DNA of 64,000 nt from an uncultured Clostridia bacterium (GCA_938045615.1 CALIBC010000181.1:62001-126000); one strand, 5' to 3'. Numbered from the stretch's first letter, positions 8,757-17,862 are shown. Made by a program: numbers and translations. Notes: a model not told the origin generated them from the letters alone.

Positions 8757-9918
8757 TTTTTTCACCTTTTTCCCACGCAGCCGCAACCGCCTCCGCAACA
8801 CGTTTTACCACAAGAGGGTTGAACCCGTCGGGCAGCACGTAATCCGCAGAAAGCTCCTCTTTCGGGATAACATCCGCAATTGCAAGCGCCGCCGCTTTCT
8901 TCATCTCTTCCGTAATCCTCTTTGCGCCACAGTCAAGCGCTCCACGAAAAATCCCCGGAAAGGCTATGACATTGTTGACCTGGTTTGGGAAATCCGATCT
9001 TCCCGTTCCAACAACGACAGCTCCCGCCGCTTTAGCCAAATCGGGCATGATTTCCGGCACCGGGTTTGCCATGGCAAAAACTATCGGTTTACCCGCCATA
9101 TTTCTTATCATTTCCTCGGTCACAATGTGCGGTTTTGAGACTCCCACAAAAACATCCGCATCTTTCATCGCATCTTCAAGGCTTCCTCTCATTCCGCCCC
9201 TGTTGGTGAGACGCGCCATATTTTCCTGCTCCGGGTTGTTGAACGGTGAGCCTTGATGGATGATCCCATCTATGTCACACATTACAATGTCCCGAAACCC
9301 GAATCGCATCAACATCTTGGCAATTGATATCCCGGCTGCTCCGGCACCGCTCAGAACCACCTTTACGGCTCCAGGGGTCTTTCCCACCACCCTGAGCGCA
9401 TTGAGTATTCCCGCTACAGCAATGATCGCAGTACCGTGCTGATCATCGTGGAAAACGGGTATGTCGCAGCATTCGATGAGCCTTTTTTCTATCTCAAAGC
9501 ACCTCGGTGCGCTTATATCCTCAAGGTTAATGCCGCCGAAGCTCTTGGATATCATTCTGACGGTGTCGACAATCACATCAGGGTCTTTGGAATCCACGCA
9601 TATAGGGATCGCATCTATCCCCGCAAATACTTTAAACAGTGCGCATTTCCCCTCCATCACCGGCATGCCCGCCACAGGTCCGATATCGCCCAAACCGAGA
9701 ACTGCGCTTCCGTCCGTTATCACCGCAACGAGGTTGCCTTTTCCCGTATAGCGATATGCAAGTGCCTCATTTTTCATAATTTCCATGCACGGCGCCGCCA
9801 CTCCCGGTGTATACGCCACGGAAAGTTCCTCTTTATTCCTTATTTCGGCTTTGCTTTCTATAGAAAACTTGCCTCTCCATTGCTCGTGCTTTTCAAGTGA
9901 AATCTTGTCATAATCCAT
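8749..9918 (-). CDS. NAD-type malic enzyme (oxaloacetate-decarboxylating)
   Basis: The 389-residue protein has the length of the short bacterial malic enzymes that interconvert malate and pyruvate plus CO2. Visible motifs are [15 protein letters not shown], the metal-binding region [14 protein letters not shown] with [30 protein letters not shown], and the nucleotide-binding [15 protein letters not shown]. The ATG follows AAAGGCGACGTAA. It is the promoter-proximal gene of a pair with fumC, which starts inside its last codons. The pair may run toward fumarate or generate pyruvate and reducing power, depending on growth conditions. Confidence 0.92.
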   Translation of the reverse strand: MDYDKISLEKHEQWRGKFSIESKAEIRNKEELSVAYTPGVAAPCMEIMKNEALAYRYTGKGNLVAVITDGSAVLGLGDIGPVAGMPVMEGKCALFKVFAGIDAIPICVDSKDPDVIVDTVRMISKSFGGINLEDISAPRCFEIEKRLIECCDIPVFHDDQHGTAIIAVAGILNALRVVGKTPGAVKVVLSGAGAAGISIAKMLMRFGFRDIVMCDIDGIIHQGSPFNNPEQENMARLTNRGGMRGSLEDAMKDADVFVGVSKPHIVTEEMIRNMAGKPIVFAMANPVPEIMPDLAKAAGAVVVGTGRSDFPNQVNNVIAFPGIFRGALDCGAKRITEEMKKAAALAIADVIPKEELSADYVLPDGFNPLVVKRVAEAVAAAWEKGEKIG

Positions 9919-9936
9919 TTACGTCGCCTTTCGCTC

Positions 9937-10539
9937 TCAACAGCAGCAACAACAGTATGGGACGCTCGCACAGCAAAGGGCATTGCCCAGTCCCGCATCA
10001 TCGGCATCATACCCATAGGCGTCCGAGCGCGTTCGATATATGCTGCCTGCGGAAGAAACCTGCTCGTAGATCCCGGCATATTCCGGATTTCCCGGATCCA
10101 TCGTGTGAGCCTGCCGCAAATTTGCAATTCCGTCCCCTATAAATCCCCTCTTTACGGAAAGAACACCGCTCAAAAAGAACCACTCCGCATCACGCACAGG
10201 CGATGCTATGAGCAGTTGCTGCGCAAGCGGCAGATTATTGTTGTCAAGCGCCATCCTTATATCTGCGTAATTGCCTCTCCCGGATCCCGCCTGGCCGTAA
10301 TTGCCGTCATAGGACGCTCCCGCAAACCCCGAGCCGTAAGAAGCGGAAATCTTGCCTCCGGAAAGTATCTCATACGCCTCGTTCACTTCTCTGAGTTTTT
10401 CCTCGGCAAGCCCAGCCAGCGGATTACCCTGATATTTATCCGGGTGGTACTTTTTTACCATATTTCGATAAGCTTCTTTTATCTCTGCTTCTGAAGCTCC
10501 ATGCCTGACGCCGAGAACCTCGTATGGATCATTTGCCAT
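9937..10539 (-). CDS. J-domain protein with tetratricopeptide-like region and poly-Cys C-terminus
   Basis: Residues 1-65 form a J domain with the HPD motif ([12 protein letters not shown]), so it should stimulate an Hsp70 such as DnaK. A Gly/Ser/Tyr-rich linker follows (about 75-95), then helices resembling a TPR pair (about 100-165). The protein ends [12 protein letters not shown], seven Cys in the last twelve residues. It lacks the zinc finger and substrate domain of true DnaJ, which is encoded elsewhere in this window. Its start lies 11 nt inside the preceding DUF5685-like gene, so the two are translationally coupled. The Cys tail may bind metal or be a lipidation or redox site; this is unknown. 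Confidence 0.8.
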   Translation of the reverse strand: MANDPYEVLGVRHGASEAEIKEAYRNMVKKYHPDKYQGNPLAGLAEEKLREVNEAYEILSGGKISASYGSGFAGASYDGNYGQAGSGRGNYADIRMALDNNNLPLAQQLLIASPVRDAEWFFLSGVLSVKRGFIGDGIANLRQAHTMDPGNPEYAGIYEQVSSAGSIYRTRSDAYGYDADDAGLGNALCCASVPYCCCCC

Positions 10540-11377
10540 TTTTCTTCTTCCCCTCCAGTACGTCCTGTGTCTTGCGCCGAAGACCCAAATATATGATATT
10601 GTCTATTATCGCTTTGTTTTTCTTGAAGCGTATAAGGTCATAAGCTTTCAGTAGCTCGTCCAGATGGAAATACAGTGCCGGCTCCGCCAGCTCCGCAGCT
10701 TTCCTAAAGTCCGTCATCCCCAGATCTAAAAGAGGATTGAAGCCCCCGTGTTTCTTATCCTTCTCAAAATCATCGAGCATATCCAACATATATAGCCATT
10801 TGCCCAAGTTGCCCGCAAATGCGGAAATCGCAGGTCTTTGTTCCTGTGCAAGCGGGTAACCCGTAAAAACCGTCTCCATCACTTTTCCGAATGAGGCAGA
10901 CATCTCACGCACGTTGGATTTGCCCTTGGATTCATACGAATACAGAGTTTGCAATGCCTCGTTTATAAGCGTTGCTTCTTTCGGATGGGCGTTTGCGGCT
11001 TTCTCATATCTTGCCGCAACTCGCATCAGTTTCCCTGAAATTTTGGATCTCTCCCCGTCGCGTATATCATCGACAAACTTCTCCCCGAAAAGTATCATCA
11101 TCATATCCGATGCATATTTGACAGACTGCGCCTCAACTTCTATCGGCTTTTTCTTGAGCGGGTGCACTATACAGTGCTCGTACTTTATCTGATCCTCAGC
11201 TTCAGACAAGGCACCCAAAAACAGCGCCAGAAACGCCATATCGTTGCTGAGCCACATGCGACAGACCTGCCCGTAGTTTTCGCCCACTTCTTTGCAAAGT
11301 CCGCAGTAATATCCGTTGTACAGTTCAAATTCTTTGATTTTCAGTTCGTTTTTTTCAGGTTCTATATATCCCAACAT
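10529..11377 (-). CDS. DUF5685-like family protein
   Basis: The 282-residue protein begins [21 protein letters not shown] followed by the diagnostic CGLCKEVG motif of DUF5685-type proteins, with further Cys and His in YEHCIVHP. It is mostly helical, without membrane segments or a signal peptide. The start at 11377 has GAGGAG about ten bases upstream; the longer reading frame to 11410 lacks one. It overlaps the J-domain gene downstream. My recollection is that this pairing recurs in Firmicutes. The function is unknown; a helical Cys-motif protein coupled to a J protein suggests a chaperone-assisted or cofactor-binding role. Confidence 0.75.
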   Translation of the reverse strand: MLGYIEPEKNELKIKEFELYNGYYCGLCKEVGENYGQVCRMWLSNDMAFLALFLGALSEAEDQIKYEHCIVHPLKKKPIEVEAQSVKYASDMMMILFGEKFVDDIRDGERSKISGKLMRVAARYEKAANAHPKEATLINEALQTLYSYESKGKSNVREMSASFGKVMETVFTGYPLAQEQRPAISAFAGNLGKWLYMLDMLDDFEKDKKHGGFNPLLDLGMTDFRKAAELAEPALYFHLDELLKAYDLIRFKKNKAIIDNIIYLGLRRKTQDVLEGKKKNGK

Positions 11378-12005
11378 AGATCTCAATCTCCTCAAGACGA
11401 TAATACACATATACTATAACAAAAAGGTGTTTATATCAAGTTTCCCCGGTGAAAGAGGCAAAACGTGTCAAGCCCGGATATCAAGTCCTCAGTGCAGAAA
11501 GCTACCCGGCTCATTCGCAGGAATTGAGTGGCATATATATATGCACATAACTCTAATGCAACGCCGCACAGCCTGCGGCATCAGTCAAGTCCTCATCGCA
11601 GAGAATCAAACGGCTCGCTCGTAGAAATTGAATGGCGGCGTGAACTCGGTCTTTGATAATTCAATATGACCTCAAACAGCACGCCGCCATATTTCAATTT
11701 CCAAACTCGCTTGTGCCAATGATTCTTAACTGCTCTTGCGGATATGACTTCTGCCGCGGCGCGCGGGGCGTTGTAATCATATTTTTGTGCGATTAAAAAA
11801 CCGGGGTTCAAATCCCGCGTTCAATCCCGCCGGCAGTTTTCGCCTGCTCTTGCGGAAAGATATGCAGAAAGGCTCAACCGGGTTATAAGCAAATTAAAAT
11901 CCGGCTCAAGGATCAATTTCCGTGTGTCCATTAATTCTTGCGGACTGCTCTCACAGATATCATCTCCGATGCCGGGTTTATGTTTATCGATATGTATCTA
12001 TGCGA
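11378..12005. other. 628-bp region without a convincing gene; degenerate repeats
   Basis: Two degenerate copies of a roughly 50-bp unit lie at about 11481-11533 and 11583-11634. They share the words TCAAGTCCTCA, GCAGA, GGCTC and a GGAATTGAGTGGC/GAAATTGAATGGC end. CTGCTCTTGCGGA recurs near 11731 and 11842. A 72-codon frame on the minus strand (11593-11811) has no ribosome binding site and resembles nothing known to me. The segment follows the duplicated ABC cassette and looks like decayed or recombined DNA. Confidence 0.5.
11623..11701. repeat. Long imperfect inverted repeat
   Basis: Left arm GAAATTGAATGGCGGCGTG (about 11624-11642) is matched by a right arm (11680-11701) whose reverse complement is the same except for three extra bases. 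The loop is about 37 nt. There is no T-tract on either side, so it is not a standard terminator. It may be an RNA structure or a remnant of a small mobile element. Confidence 0.55.
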
Positions 12006-12692
12006 TCACAACGTATCCGTCTTAAGTTCCGCTCTGAGTATCCTTGAGAAATCGCAGTCGCTTCCTGTGATTCTACCTTCCGAAATGGATATTATCCTGT
12101 CCGCCAAGATTGCCAGATCTTCTTTGTTGTGGCTTGCAACTATGATAGTGGCGCCTCTCTCCTTCTCTTCCAAAAATAGTTCTCTTACCGAACGTACTCC
12201 CTCTTCGTCAAGCGCGTTTGTCGGTTCGTCAAGGAGTATGATGCGCGGCTTCTCGAATATCGCCTGCGCAATGGAAAGCTTCTGCTTCATTCCGAGCGAA
12301 TACGCATGTACTTTTCTCTTGTCGTCGGGATCAAGCTTTACTCTCACGAGGCTTTCTCTCATATCTTCCACGCTTGCTATCTTCTTTATCTTGGCAAGTA
12401 TCTTGAGGTTTTCCATTCCCGTGTACTGCGGAAGAAGCTCCGTTCTCTCTATTATTATCCCCATGCTTTCGGGGAAACTTATGTCCTTGTGGAGGATCTT
12501 CCCCTCTATCCTTACCTCACCGCTGTTCGGGTATATAAGACCCGCAATCGCTCTGAGAAGCATCGTCTTTCCCGACGCGTTTCTGCCGTACAGTCCATAT
12601 ATGCTCCCGCTTTCGAAGTTGAAGCTCACATCATCAAGAACCGTGTTGCCTTTAAGCCTTTTAGTCACATTTTTAAGTTCAATACTGTTCAT
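12006..12692 (-). CDS. ABC transporter ATP-binding protein, cassette A
   Basis: The 228-residue ATPase has Walker A GRNASGKT, signature YSLGMKQKLS in place of LSGGQ, and Walker B IILLDEPTNALDEEG, as in ABC-2 exporters of the BcrA/bacteriocin-immunity type. It is the last gene of cassette A, 78 bp after the permease gene, with AGAGAGG before its ATG. It is almost identical to the cassette B ATPase over the first 225 residues (one Ile/Leu change seen), then differs at the very end. It probably energises the two permeases upstream for export of, or protection from, the cassette's secreted protein. Confidence 0.88.
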   Translation of the reverse strand: MNSIELKNVTKRLKGNTVLDDVSFNFESGSIYGLYGRNASGKTMLLRAIAGLIYPNSGEVRIEGKILHKDISFPESMGIIIERTELLPQYTGMENLKILAKIKKIASVEDMRESLVRVKLDPDDKRKVHAYSLGMKQKLSIAQAIFEKPRIILLDEPTNALDEEGVRSVRELFLEEKERGATIIVASHNKEDLAILADRIISISEGRITGSDCDFSRILRAELKTDTL

Positions 12693-12770
12693 CCTAAACC
12701 TCTCTAAACTCCTATCACCTTATCATTCCAATGCGCTCCGATACCGTAAATCCGCGCATGAATCCATTCA

Positions 12771-13505
12771 TCATATAAACTGCGTACTGCTGTCAAGAAG
12801 ATCTTTCCTTTTAAATACCTGTATGGAGACGGTTACCATTAAAACCATTGCTATCGTGTTGCATACCAAAGGCTTTACAACGAACATTGAATTGGTTATT
12901 AAGCCTACTTTTCTCATCGCCGGAACCGGCATTATGTCCATGACCACATAAATCGTGGGGATATGTCTGTACAAAGACATTGCCATGAATATCAGATCCA
13001 TGAGAAATGTCATGCCCACCGCCAGCAGCCCCGGGGAAAAGATGACGCTGAACATGAGATAAAGAATACCCATAAACATATATATGAATGTAAGTGAAAG
13101 CCAGCCGAGCAGCATGCACTGGAAGTAATCATACTTAAGAAGAAAATCAATCCCAACACGTGTAATGCCCAACACGACCTCCACAAGAATAAACATCGCC
13201 GCAAAATACATTGCGGATATGAATGTATACCCGACCCGGTCAAGTATCCACCTTCTCCTGCCCGTCTTGATTACCTGCTGAAGTCCAAGCTCAGGCATCA
13301 GCTGAAAAAGCAACACCACAAACATCAGCGAAAACAATAATTGAGCTTTAACAAAATTGTAACCCGCTGTTGTTTTGATCAACGCGTCGATCCAGTCCAA
13401 GTCCTCCGACGCGTTTAAGGTGATCATGACAACTGACGCGATCCACCACACCACAAACATCACCGTAAGCGGTATCAAAAGCCATTTCATCTTTCTATAA
13501 TTCAT
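12771..13505 (-). CDS. ABC-2-type permease subunit 2, cassette A
   Basis: The 244-residue protein has six predicted membrane helices and no soluble domain, as expected of an ABC-2 permease. Its ATG lies inside the last codons of the preceding permease (11-nt overlap, ATGAATTATAG), so the two are translationally coupled and probably form a heterodimer. The cassette B partner shows the same ends (MNYRKM and KRKDLLDSSTQFI) but many substitutions in between. The transported substrate is unknown. Confidence 0.82.
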   Translation of the reverse strand: MNYRKMKWLLIPLTVMFVVWWIASVVMITLNASEDLDWIDALIKTTAGYNFVKAQLLFSLMFVVLLFQLMPELGLQQVIKTGRRRWILDRVGYTFISAMYFAAMFILVEVVLGITRVGIDFLLKYDYFQCMLLGWLSLTFIYMFMGILYLMFSVIFSPGLLAVGMTFLMDLIFMAMSLYRHIPTIYVVMDIMPVPAMRKVGLITNSMFVVKPLVCNTIAMVLMVTVSIQVFKRKDLLDSSTQFI

Positions 13506-14298
13506 CGTACCTCACCTTGTAAACGTATGCCGCCACGGTAGTGACAACCATCAAAACAGCATAGTAAATCGAGGAGACGATCATCTCCGTCGAACTGTAA
13601 TCCGTAAAACTCTGCATCACGCTCCATATGCTATACGGAATATTCATGATAAGAAACCATACAAAAAAAATCACCGGATACAGGACGACATACTGTGGAA
13701 TGAAAAAGGTCACTGCCGCGCAAAACATACCGTAAAGTCCCATGACGAAGGAGAAAACGAAGATGTAAACTATGTATACCTCATATGGGTGGCGAAAAGA
13801 AAAGTTTTGAAATTCTTCAAGCATCTGCCCTTCCAAATTTAGAAATGAAGTTCCTCCTCGAAAAACTATATTTGCGCCAATGAAATTCAAAACCAATGCA
13901 ACAAAAATAGCGAGAAAAGGGACTAAAAACGCCACTGCAAGACGTGAAGCGACGACCTTATTCCTGTCAGCCTTTGTCAGCAGAATGTTATAGTACCCGC
14001 ACTGCTTCTGAAGCGCAAAAGAATCGGCGTAAGCAAAAAGTGGATACAATGGAAACACCCACATCATAAGCATCTGCGGCAAACGCCCTATATGTGATGC
14101 GGAAATAAAGCTTGCAAAACATGGATGAAAAAGATCATCTCCCGTAGGTTTCGAAGTCCACTCCCCTGTCAGGTAGCGATGAAAATTGTAAGTGTAATTT
14201 TGATACAGGTCATATCCGGTAATCAAAACAAAAAACAGAAACAGAAAGATAACTCTCTTCGACTTAAGCGCGGTAGACAATTCACATTTTAACACCAC
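13495..14298 (-). CDS. ABC-2-type permease subunit 1, cassette A
   Basis: This 267-residue membrane protein has about six helices. It starts with a GTG at 14298 (or the adjacent GTG at 14295) after GGAGGCGACA. The segments SASHIGRLPQ and LQKQCGYYNILLTK are conserved with the cassette B copy. It is separated from the secreted-protein gene by a very stable hairpin. It probably pairs with subunit 2 and the ATPase. The family looks like lantibiotic or bacteriocin-protection permeases in layout, but the sequence alone does not prove this. Confidence 0.8.
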   Translation of the reverse strand: MVLKCELSTALKSKRVIFLFLFFVLITGYDLYQNYTYNFHRYLTGEWTSKPTGDDLFHPCFASFISASHIGRLPQMLMMWVFPLYPLFAYADSFALQKQCGYYNILLTKADRNKVVASRLAVAFLVPFLAIFVALVLNFIGANIVFRGGTSFLNLEGQMLEEFQNFSFRHPYEVYIVYIFVFSFVMGLYGMFCAAVTFFIPQYVVLYPVIFFVWFLIMNIPYSIWSVMQSFTDYSSTEMIVSSIYYAVLMVVTTVAAYVYKVRYDEL

Positions 14299-14345
14299 TG
14301 TCGCCTCCTTTTAATATCAAGCAAATCGTAAACTTCGTAGATACA

Positions 14346-14390
14346 ATATGAGTGGATGTGGCTTAAATGTTAAGCCACATCCACTCATAT
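14346..14390 (-). terminator. Perfect 21-bp hairpin between secreted-protein and permease genes (attenuator or mRNA stabiliser)
   Basis: Arms 14346-14366 and 14370-14390 are perfectly complementary with a 3-nt loop. No run of Ts follows in the transcription direction, so full termination is unlikely. Such structures after a leading small gene often keep its mRNA abundant while limiting the downstream transporter genes. Cassette B lacks it. Confidence 0.65.
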
Positions 14391-14399
14391 CACAAAATT

Positions 14400-14840
14400 C
14401 TAGTCGTCTTGAGTCTGCCAGCGTCCACTGACATTATATCCCGTTGCTTTGCTATTGTTATCCTCCGCCGTTAAGAACACTTTACGATTGCTTGCACTTG
14501 CATATGCTCTTTGAGCATACCATCCCGAACCGCATTGCACTCTCATATAAGGTGAAAGGTTAGTGCCGTCCCTTGCTTCAAGCCAGAAATCGGTTAGGGC
14601 TCCCTTTCCTTCCCCTGACTTTACAAGCTTGACCCACCAGCGATTCGAAGCAGAAACATCTCCCCTGTATCTAGGGGTAGGCTCGTGTCCATTGGCCTGC
14701 CACGCTTCAACTCTAAAATGGAAATCATATGCCTGTGTAGCAAACACACTTGAAGCTGAAACCATAAGCACCGTAAATACCACGGCAACCACCGCAATCA
14801 ATGATATTGCCCTACTTTTTCTGTCTTTAATAACTCCCAT
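14400..14840 (-). CDS. Small secreted protein (DUF2712-like), cassette A
   Basis: The 146-residue precursor has a clear signal peptide: basic start MGVIKDRKSR, a hydrophobic core to about residue 33, and a likely cleavage after SSVFA. The mature part of about 110 residues is rich in aromatic, Asn and Ser residues (YDFHFRVEAWQANG, NRWWVKLVKSGEGKG, DFWLEARDGTNLSPYMRV) and has one Cys. Size and pattern recall DUF2712-type proteins found beside ABC-2 transporters, but I am not certain. AAAGGA precedes the ATG. Being first in a cassette with dedicated ABC genes suggests a secreted bacteriocin-like or signalling protein. No modification enzymes are seen. Confidence 0.75.
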   Translation of the reverse strand: MGVIKDRKSRAISLIAVVAVVFTVLMVSASSVFATQAYDFHFRVEAWQANGHEPTPRYRGDVSASNRWWVKLVKSGEGKGALTDFWLEARDGTNLSPYMRVQCGSGWYAQRAYASASNRKVFLTAEDNNSKATGYNVSGRWQTQDD

Positions 14841-14900
14841 AACTCAATTCCTTTCTCCGAGCATTTAACGCCCGGTCTTCGCATAAAAAGGAACTTACCT

Positions 14901-14929
14901 CGGATAGACTGTGCCGGCAACTATGTCAA
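14901..14929 (-). promoter_or_regulatory. Promoter of cassette A
   Basis: TTGACA (14924-14929), 17-bp spacer, TATCCG (14901-14906). Hexamers and most of the spacer are conserved at the same place in cassette B. The leader that follows is also conserved, up to an AAAGGA ribosome binding site. Confidence 0.65.
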
Positions 14930-15109
14930 TTGACGTAAGTTCATCCAATATGGTTAGTCTACTATAACCGGATCACATTCGCAAGGGCTCTATCGAAAGT
15001 TTTTATTTTCTGTTAATTTGCAAAGTGAGCTCCGGTTTGTATCGGATATATATACGACCGACTATATTCATCCGGCATGCATATCAGCGACACTTACGCA
15101 TGCTCCCGT

Positions 15110-15808
15110 CTAATGTATCGGATCTACAGTTTCCGTCTTAAGTTCCGCTCTGAGTATTCTTGAGAAGTCGCAGTCGCTTCCTGTGATTCTACCTTCCGAA
15201 ATGGATATTATCCTGTCCGCAAGGATTGCCAGATCTTCTTTGTTGTGGCTTGCGACTATGATGGTGGCGCCTCTCTCCTTTTCTTCCAAGAATAACTCCC
15301 TTACCGAACGTACTCCCTCTTCATCCAGTGCGTTTGTCGGTTCGTCGAGGAGTATTATGCGCGGTTTTTCAAATATAGCCTGCGCGATGGAAAGTTTCTG
15401 CTTCATTCCAAGCGAGTACGCATGTACTTTTCTCTTATCATCGGGATCAAGCTTTACTCTTACGAGGCTTTCTCTCATATCTTCCACGCTTGCTAACTTC
15501 TTTATCTTTGCAAGTATCTTGAGGTTTTCCATTCCCGTGTACTGCGGAAGAAGCTCCGTTCTCTCTATTATTATCCCCATGCTTTCGGGGAAACTTATGT
15601 CCTTGTGGAGGATCTTCCCCTCTATCCTTACCTCACCGCTGTTCGGGTATATAAGACCCGCAATCGCTCTGAGAAGCATCGTCTTTCCCGACGCGTTTCT
15701 GCCGTACAGTCCATATATGCTCCCGCTTTCGAAGTTGAAGCTCACATCATCAAGAACCGTGTTTCCCTTAAGCCTTTTGGTCACATTTTTAAGTTCAATA
15801 CTGTTCAT
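15110..15808 (-). CDS. ABC transporter ATP-binding protein, cassette B
   Basis: The 232-residue near-twin of the cassette A ATPase has the same Walker A GRNASGKT, YSLGMKQKLS signature and Walker B. It differs at one internal residue (KKLASVED versus KKIASVED) and ends KTETVDPIH where copy A ends KTDTL. GAGAGG precedes the ATG. Conservation here is much higher than in the adjacent permeases, which suggests recent gene conversion between copies or strong selection on this subunit. Confidence 0.88.
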   Translation of the reverse strand: MNSIELKNVTKRLKGNTVLDDVSFNFESGSIYGLYGRNASGKTMLLRAIAGLIYPNSGEVRIEGKILHKDISFPESMGIIIERTELLPQYTGMENLKILAKIKKLASVEDMRESLVRVKLDPDDKRKVHAYSLGMKQKLSIAQAIFEKPRIILLDEPTNALDEEGVRSVRELFLEEKERGATIIVASHNKEDLAILADRIISISEGRITGSDCDFSRILRAELKTETVDPIH

Positions 15809-15885
15809 CTTAACCTCTCTAAATTCCCATCACCTTATCATGCCAATGCATTTCGATACCGCGGATCCTCACACTAATCCGGCAA

Positions 15886-16620
15886 TCATATAAACTGCGT
15901 ACTGCTGTCGAGCAAGTCTTTCCTTTTAAATACCTGTATCGAGACGGTTACCATTAAAACCATTGCTATCGTATTATATACCAAAGGTTTCACCACGAAT
16001 GCAGGATTACTTTTCATCCCTAATTTCTGCATTACAGGAGTCTGCATGATATCCATGACAAGGTAGACTGTAGGCACGTACTCATAAAAAGACATTGCCA
16101 TAAATACCAGCGTCACAAGAAATGACATGCCCATAGCCGGCAAACCCGCTGAAAGCAGGACACTGAACATGAGGTATAGGATTCCCATAAAAAGATATAT
16201 GAATGTAAGGGAAAGCCACCCGAGCAGCATGCAGTGAAAATAATTGTACTTGAGAAGAAAATCAATGCCAACGCGTGCAATGCCCAGTATAACTTCTACA
16301 AGTATAAATACCGCCGCAAAATACATGGCGGATATGAGTGTGTACCTAACCCTGTCGAGTATCCACCTCGTCCTGCCCGTCTTGATCACCTGCTGAAGCC
16401 CAAGCTCGGGCATCAGCTGAAAAAGCGATACGACGAACATAAGTGCAAACAATGTCTGTGCTTTCATAAAATTGTAGCCTGTTGCCGTGGTCAGCATTGC
16501 ATCGACCCAATCCCAATCTTCTTTGGCGCTTAAAGTCCCGACCCAAACGGATGTGACCCACCATATCACAAACATCACCGTAAGCGGTATCAAAAGCCAT
16601 CTCATCTTTCTATAATTCAT
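15886..16620 (-). CDS. ABC-2-type permease subunit 2, cassette B
   Basis: A 244-residue six-helix membrane protein, the same length as its cassette A homologue and identical at both ends (MNYRKM; KRKDLLDSSTQFI). Clear divergence is seen in the periplasmic-facing loops, for example YEYVPTVYLVMDIMQTPVM against YRHIPTIYVVMDIMPVPAM. It overlaps the upstream permease gene by 11 nt. It likely forms the membrane part of an exporter or immunity pump with subunit 1 and the ATPase. Confidence 0.82.
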   Translation of the reverse strand: MNYRKMRWLLIPLTVMFVIWWVTSVWVGTLSAKEDWDWVDAMLTTATGYNFMKAQTLFALMFVVSLFQLMPELGLQQVIKTGRTRWILDRVRYTLISAMYFAAVFILVEVILGIARVGIDFLLKYNYFHCMLLGWLSLTFIYLFMGILYLMFSVLLSAGLPAMGMSFLVTLVFMAMSFYEYVPTVYLVMDIMQTPVMQKLGMKSNPAFVVKPLVYNTIAMVLMVTVSIQVFKRKDLLDSSTQFI

Positions 16621-17425
16621 CGCACTTCACCTTATAAATATACGCCGCTACCGTAGTCAACAGCACCAACAAAGTATAGTAAATTGAAGAAATAATCATC
16701 TCTCTGACATTGTATGTCGTAAAACTGTGCATCACACTAAATATCATATATGGGAGATTCATCATTGAGATCCACACAAAAAATATCACCGGATACAGAA
16801 CGATATACTTCGGAACGAAAAAGGTCACGGCCGCACAAAACATGCCATATAGTCCTATTACCAATGAAAAAACCAATATATGGATTATGTATGTACTGTA
16901 CGGATGAAGTAAGGCAAGTGCACTCAGACCCTCAACGTCACCTCTTCGCAAAGCTTCTTCCGGTACGGCAAAAGATGTTCCTCCTTTGAAAACTATGTTA
17001 GCGACGGCAAAATTAAGAACCAAAGCAATCATAACCACAATAAACGGAATCAAAAATGCGGTTGTAAGCCGAGAAGAAACCACACTTTTTCGGTTCATCT
17101 TTGTCAGCAGAACGTTATAGTATCCACATTGTTTCTGGATCACAAACGAGTCGGCATACGCAAAAAGTGGATACAACGGAAATACCCATGTCATCAATAT
17201 CTGCGGCAAACGCCCTATATGCGATGCGGAAATAAAGCTTGCAAAACAGGGATGAAAAAGATCCTCTCCCGTCGGCTTTGCAGCTACGATTCCTTCTAAA
17301 TACCTACCAAAGTTATAGGTATAATTTTGGTAGAGGTCAAATGATGTGATACATATAAAGAAAAGAAAAAAAATAAGAACTCTTCTAGATTTAAGTGCAG
17401 TCAATAATTCATACCTAAGCATCAT
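16610..17425 (-). CDS. ABC-2-type permease subunit 1, cassette B
   Basis: This 271-residue membrane protein is homologous to the 267-residue cassette A copy throughout and shares FHPCFASFISASHIGRLPQ. It differs most in the loop around residues 155-175, which is longer here (AVPEEALRRGDVEGLSAL). The ATG follows GGGAGGAAACGCTG. The reading frame is intact although the secreted-protein gene in front of it has decayed, so the transporter may still serve copy A's product. Confidence 0.8.
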   Translation of the reverse strand: MMLRYELLTALKSRRVLIFFLFFICITSFDLYQNYTYNFGRYLEGIVAAKPTGEDLFHPCFASFISASHIGRLPQILMTWVFPLYPLFAYADSFVIQKQCGYYNVLLTKMNRKSVVSSRLTTAFLIPFIVVMIALVLNFAVANIVFKGGTSFAVPEEALRRGDVEGLSALALLHPYSTYIIHILVFSLVIGLYGMFCAAVTFFVPKYIVLYPVIFFVWISMMNLPYMIFSVMHSFTTYNVREMIISSIYYTLLVLLTTVAAYIYKVKCDEL

Positions 17426-17456
17426 CAGCGTTTCCTCCCAAGATCCAGTCAGAATG

Positions 17457-17802
17457 ATTCACTTAACTAGACGATGCCATACCACCCTTTCCTTCACCTA
17501 ACTCTCATATAATGCGAAAGATGTACTCCATTAGCGGACTAAATCCAAAAATCAGTAGCGGCACTCTTACCTTCCCCCGATTTTATGAGTTTGACCCACC
17601 AGCGATTCGATGGCGAAACATCTCCCCTGTATCTAGGGGTAGGCTCGTGTCCATTGGCTTGATGTGCTTCCACCCTGAAATGGAAATCATGTGCTTGTGT
17701 GGCAAACACGCTTGAAGCTGAAACCATAAGTACCGTAAATACCACTGCAACCACCGCAATCAATGATATTGCCCTACTTTTTCTGTCTTTAATAACTCCC
17801 AT
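17457..17802 (-). pseudogene. Decayed copy of the small secreted-protein gene, cassette B
   Basis: The first 87 codons (17539-17802) match copy A almost exactly, including the signal peptide and NRWWVKL. The frame then stops at TAG just after DFWI, where copy A continues LEARDGTNL. Downstream, HLSHYMRVR, a second in-frame stop, and GWYG still align with copy A's NLSPYMRVQCGSGWYA. The remaining 45 or so codons are missing. A secreted 87-residue product could still be made, but loss of half the mature domain suggests a pseudogene. Confidence 0.8.
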
Positions 17803-17862
17803 AACTCAATTCCTTTCTCCGAGCATTTAACGCCCGGTCTTCGCATAAAAAGGAATCTACCT

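Noticed and set aside
11790..11830. tRNA-like T-arm GGTTCAAATCCCG
   Set aside because: No acceptor, D-arm or anticodon stem could be built around it, and its T-stem pairs poorly.
11938..12951. 337-codon plus-strand ORF
   Set aside because: It is antisense to the cassette A ATPase, with Ser/Leu-rich low-quality translation; the same shadow appears opposite the cassette B ATPase.
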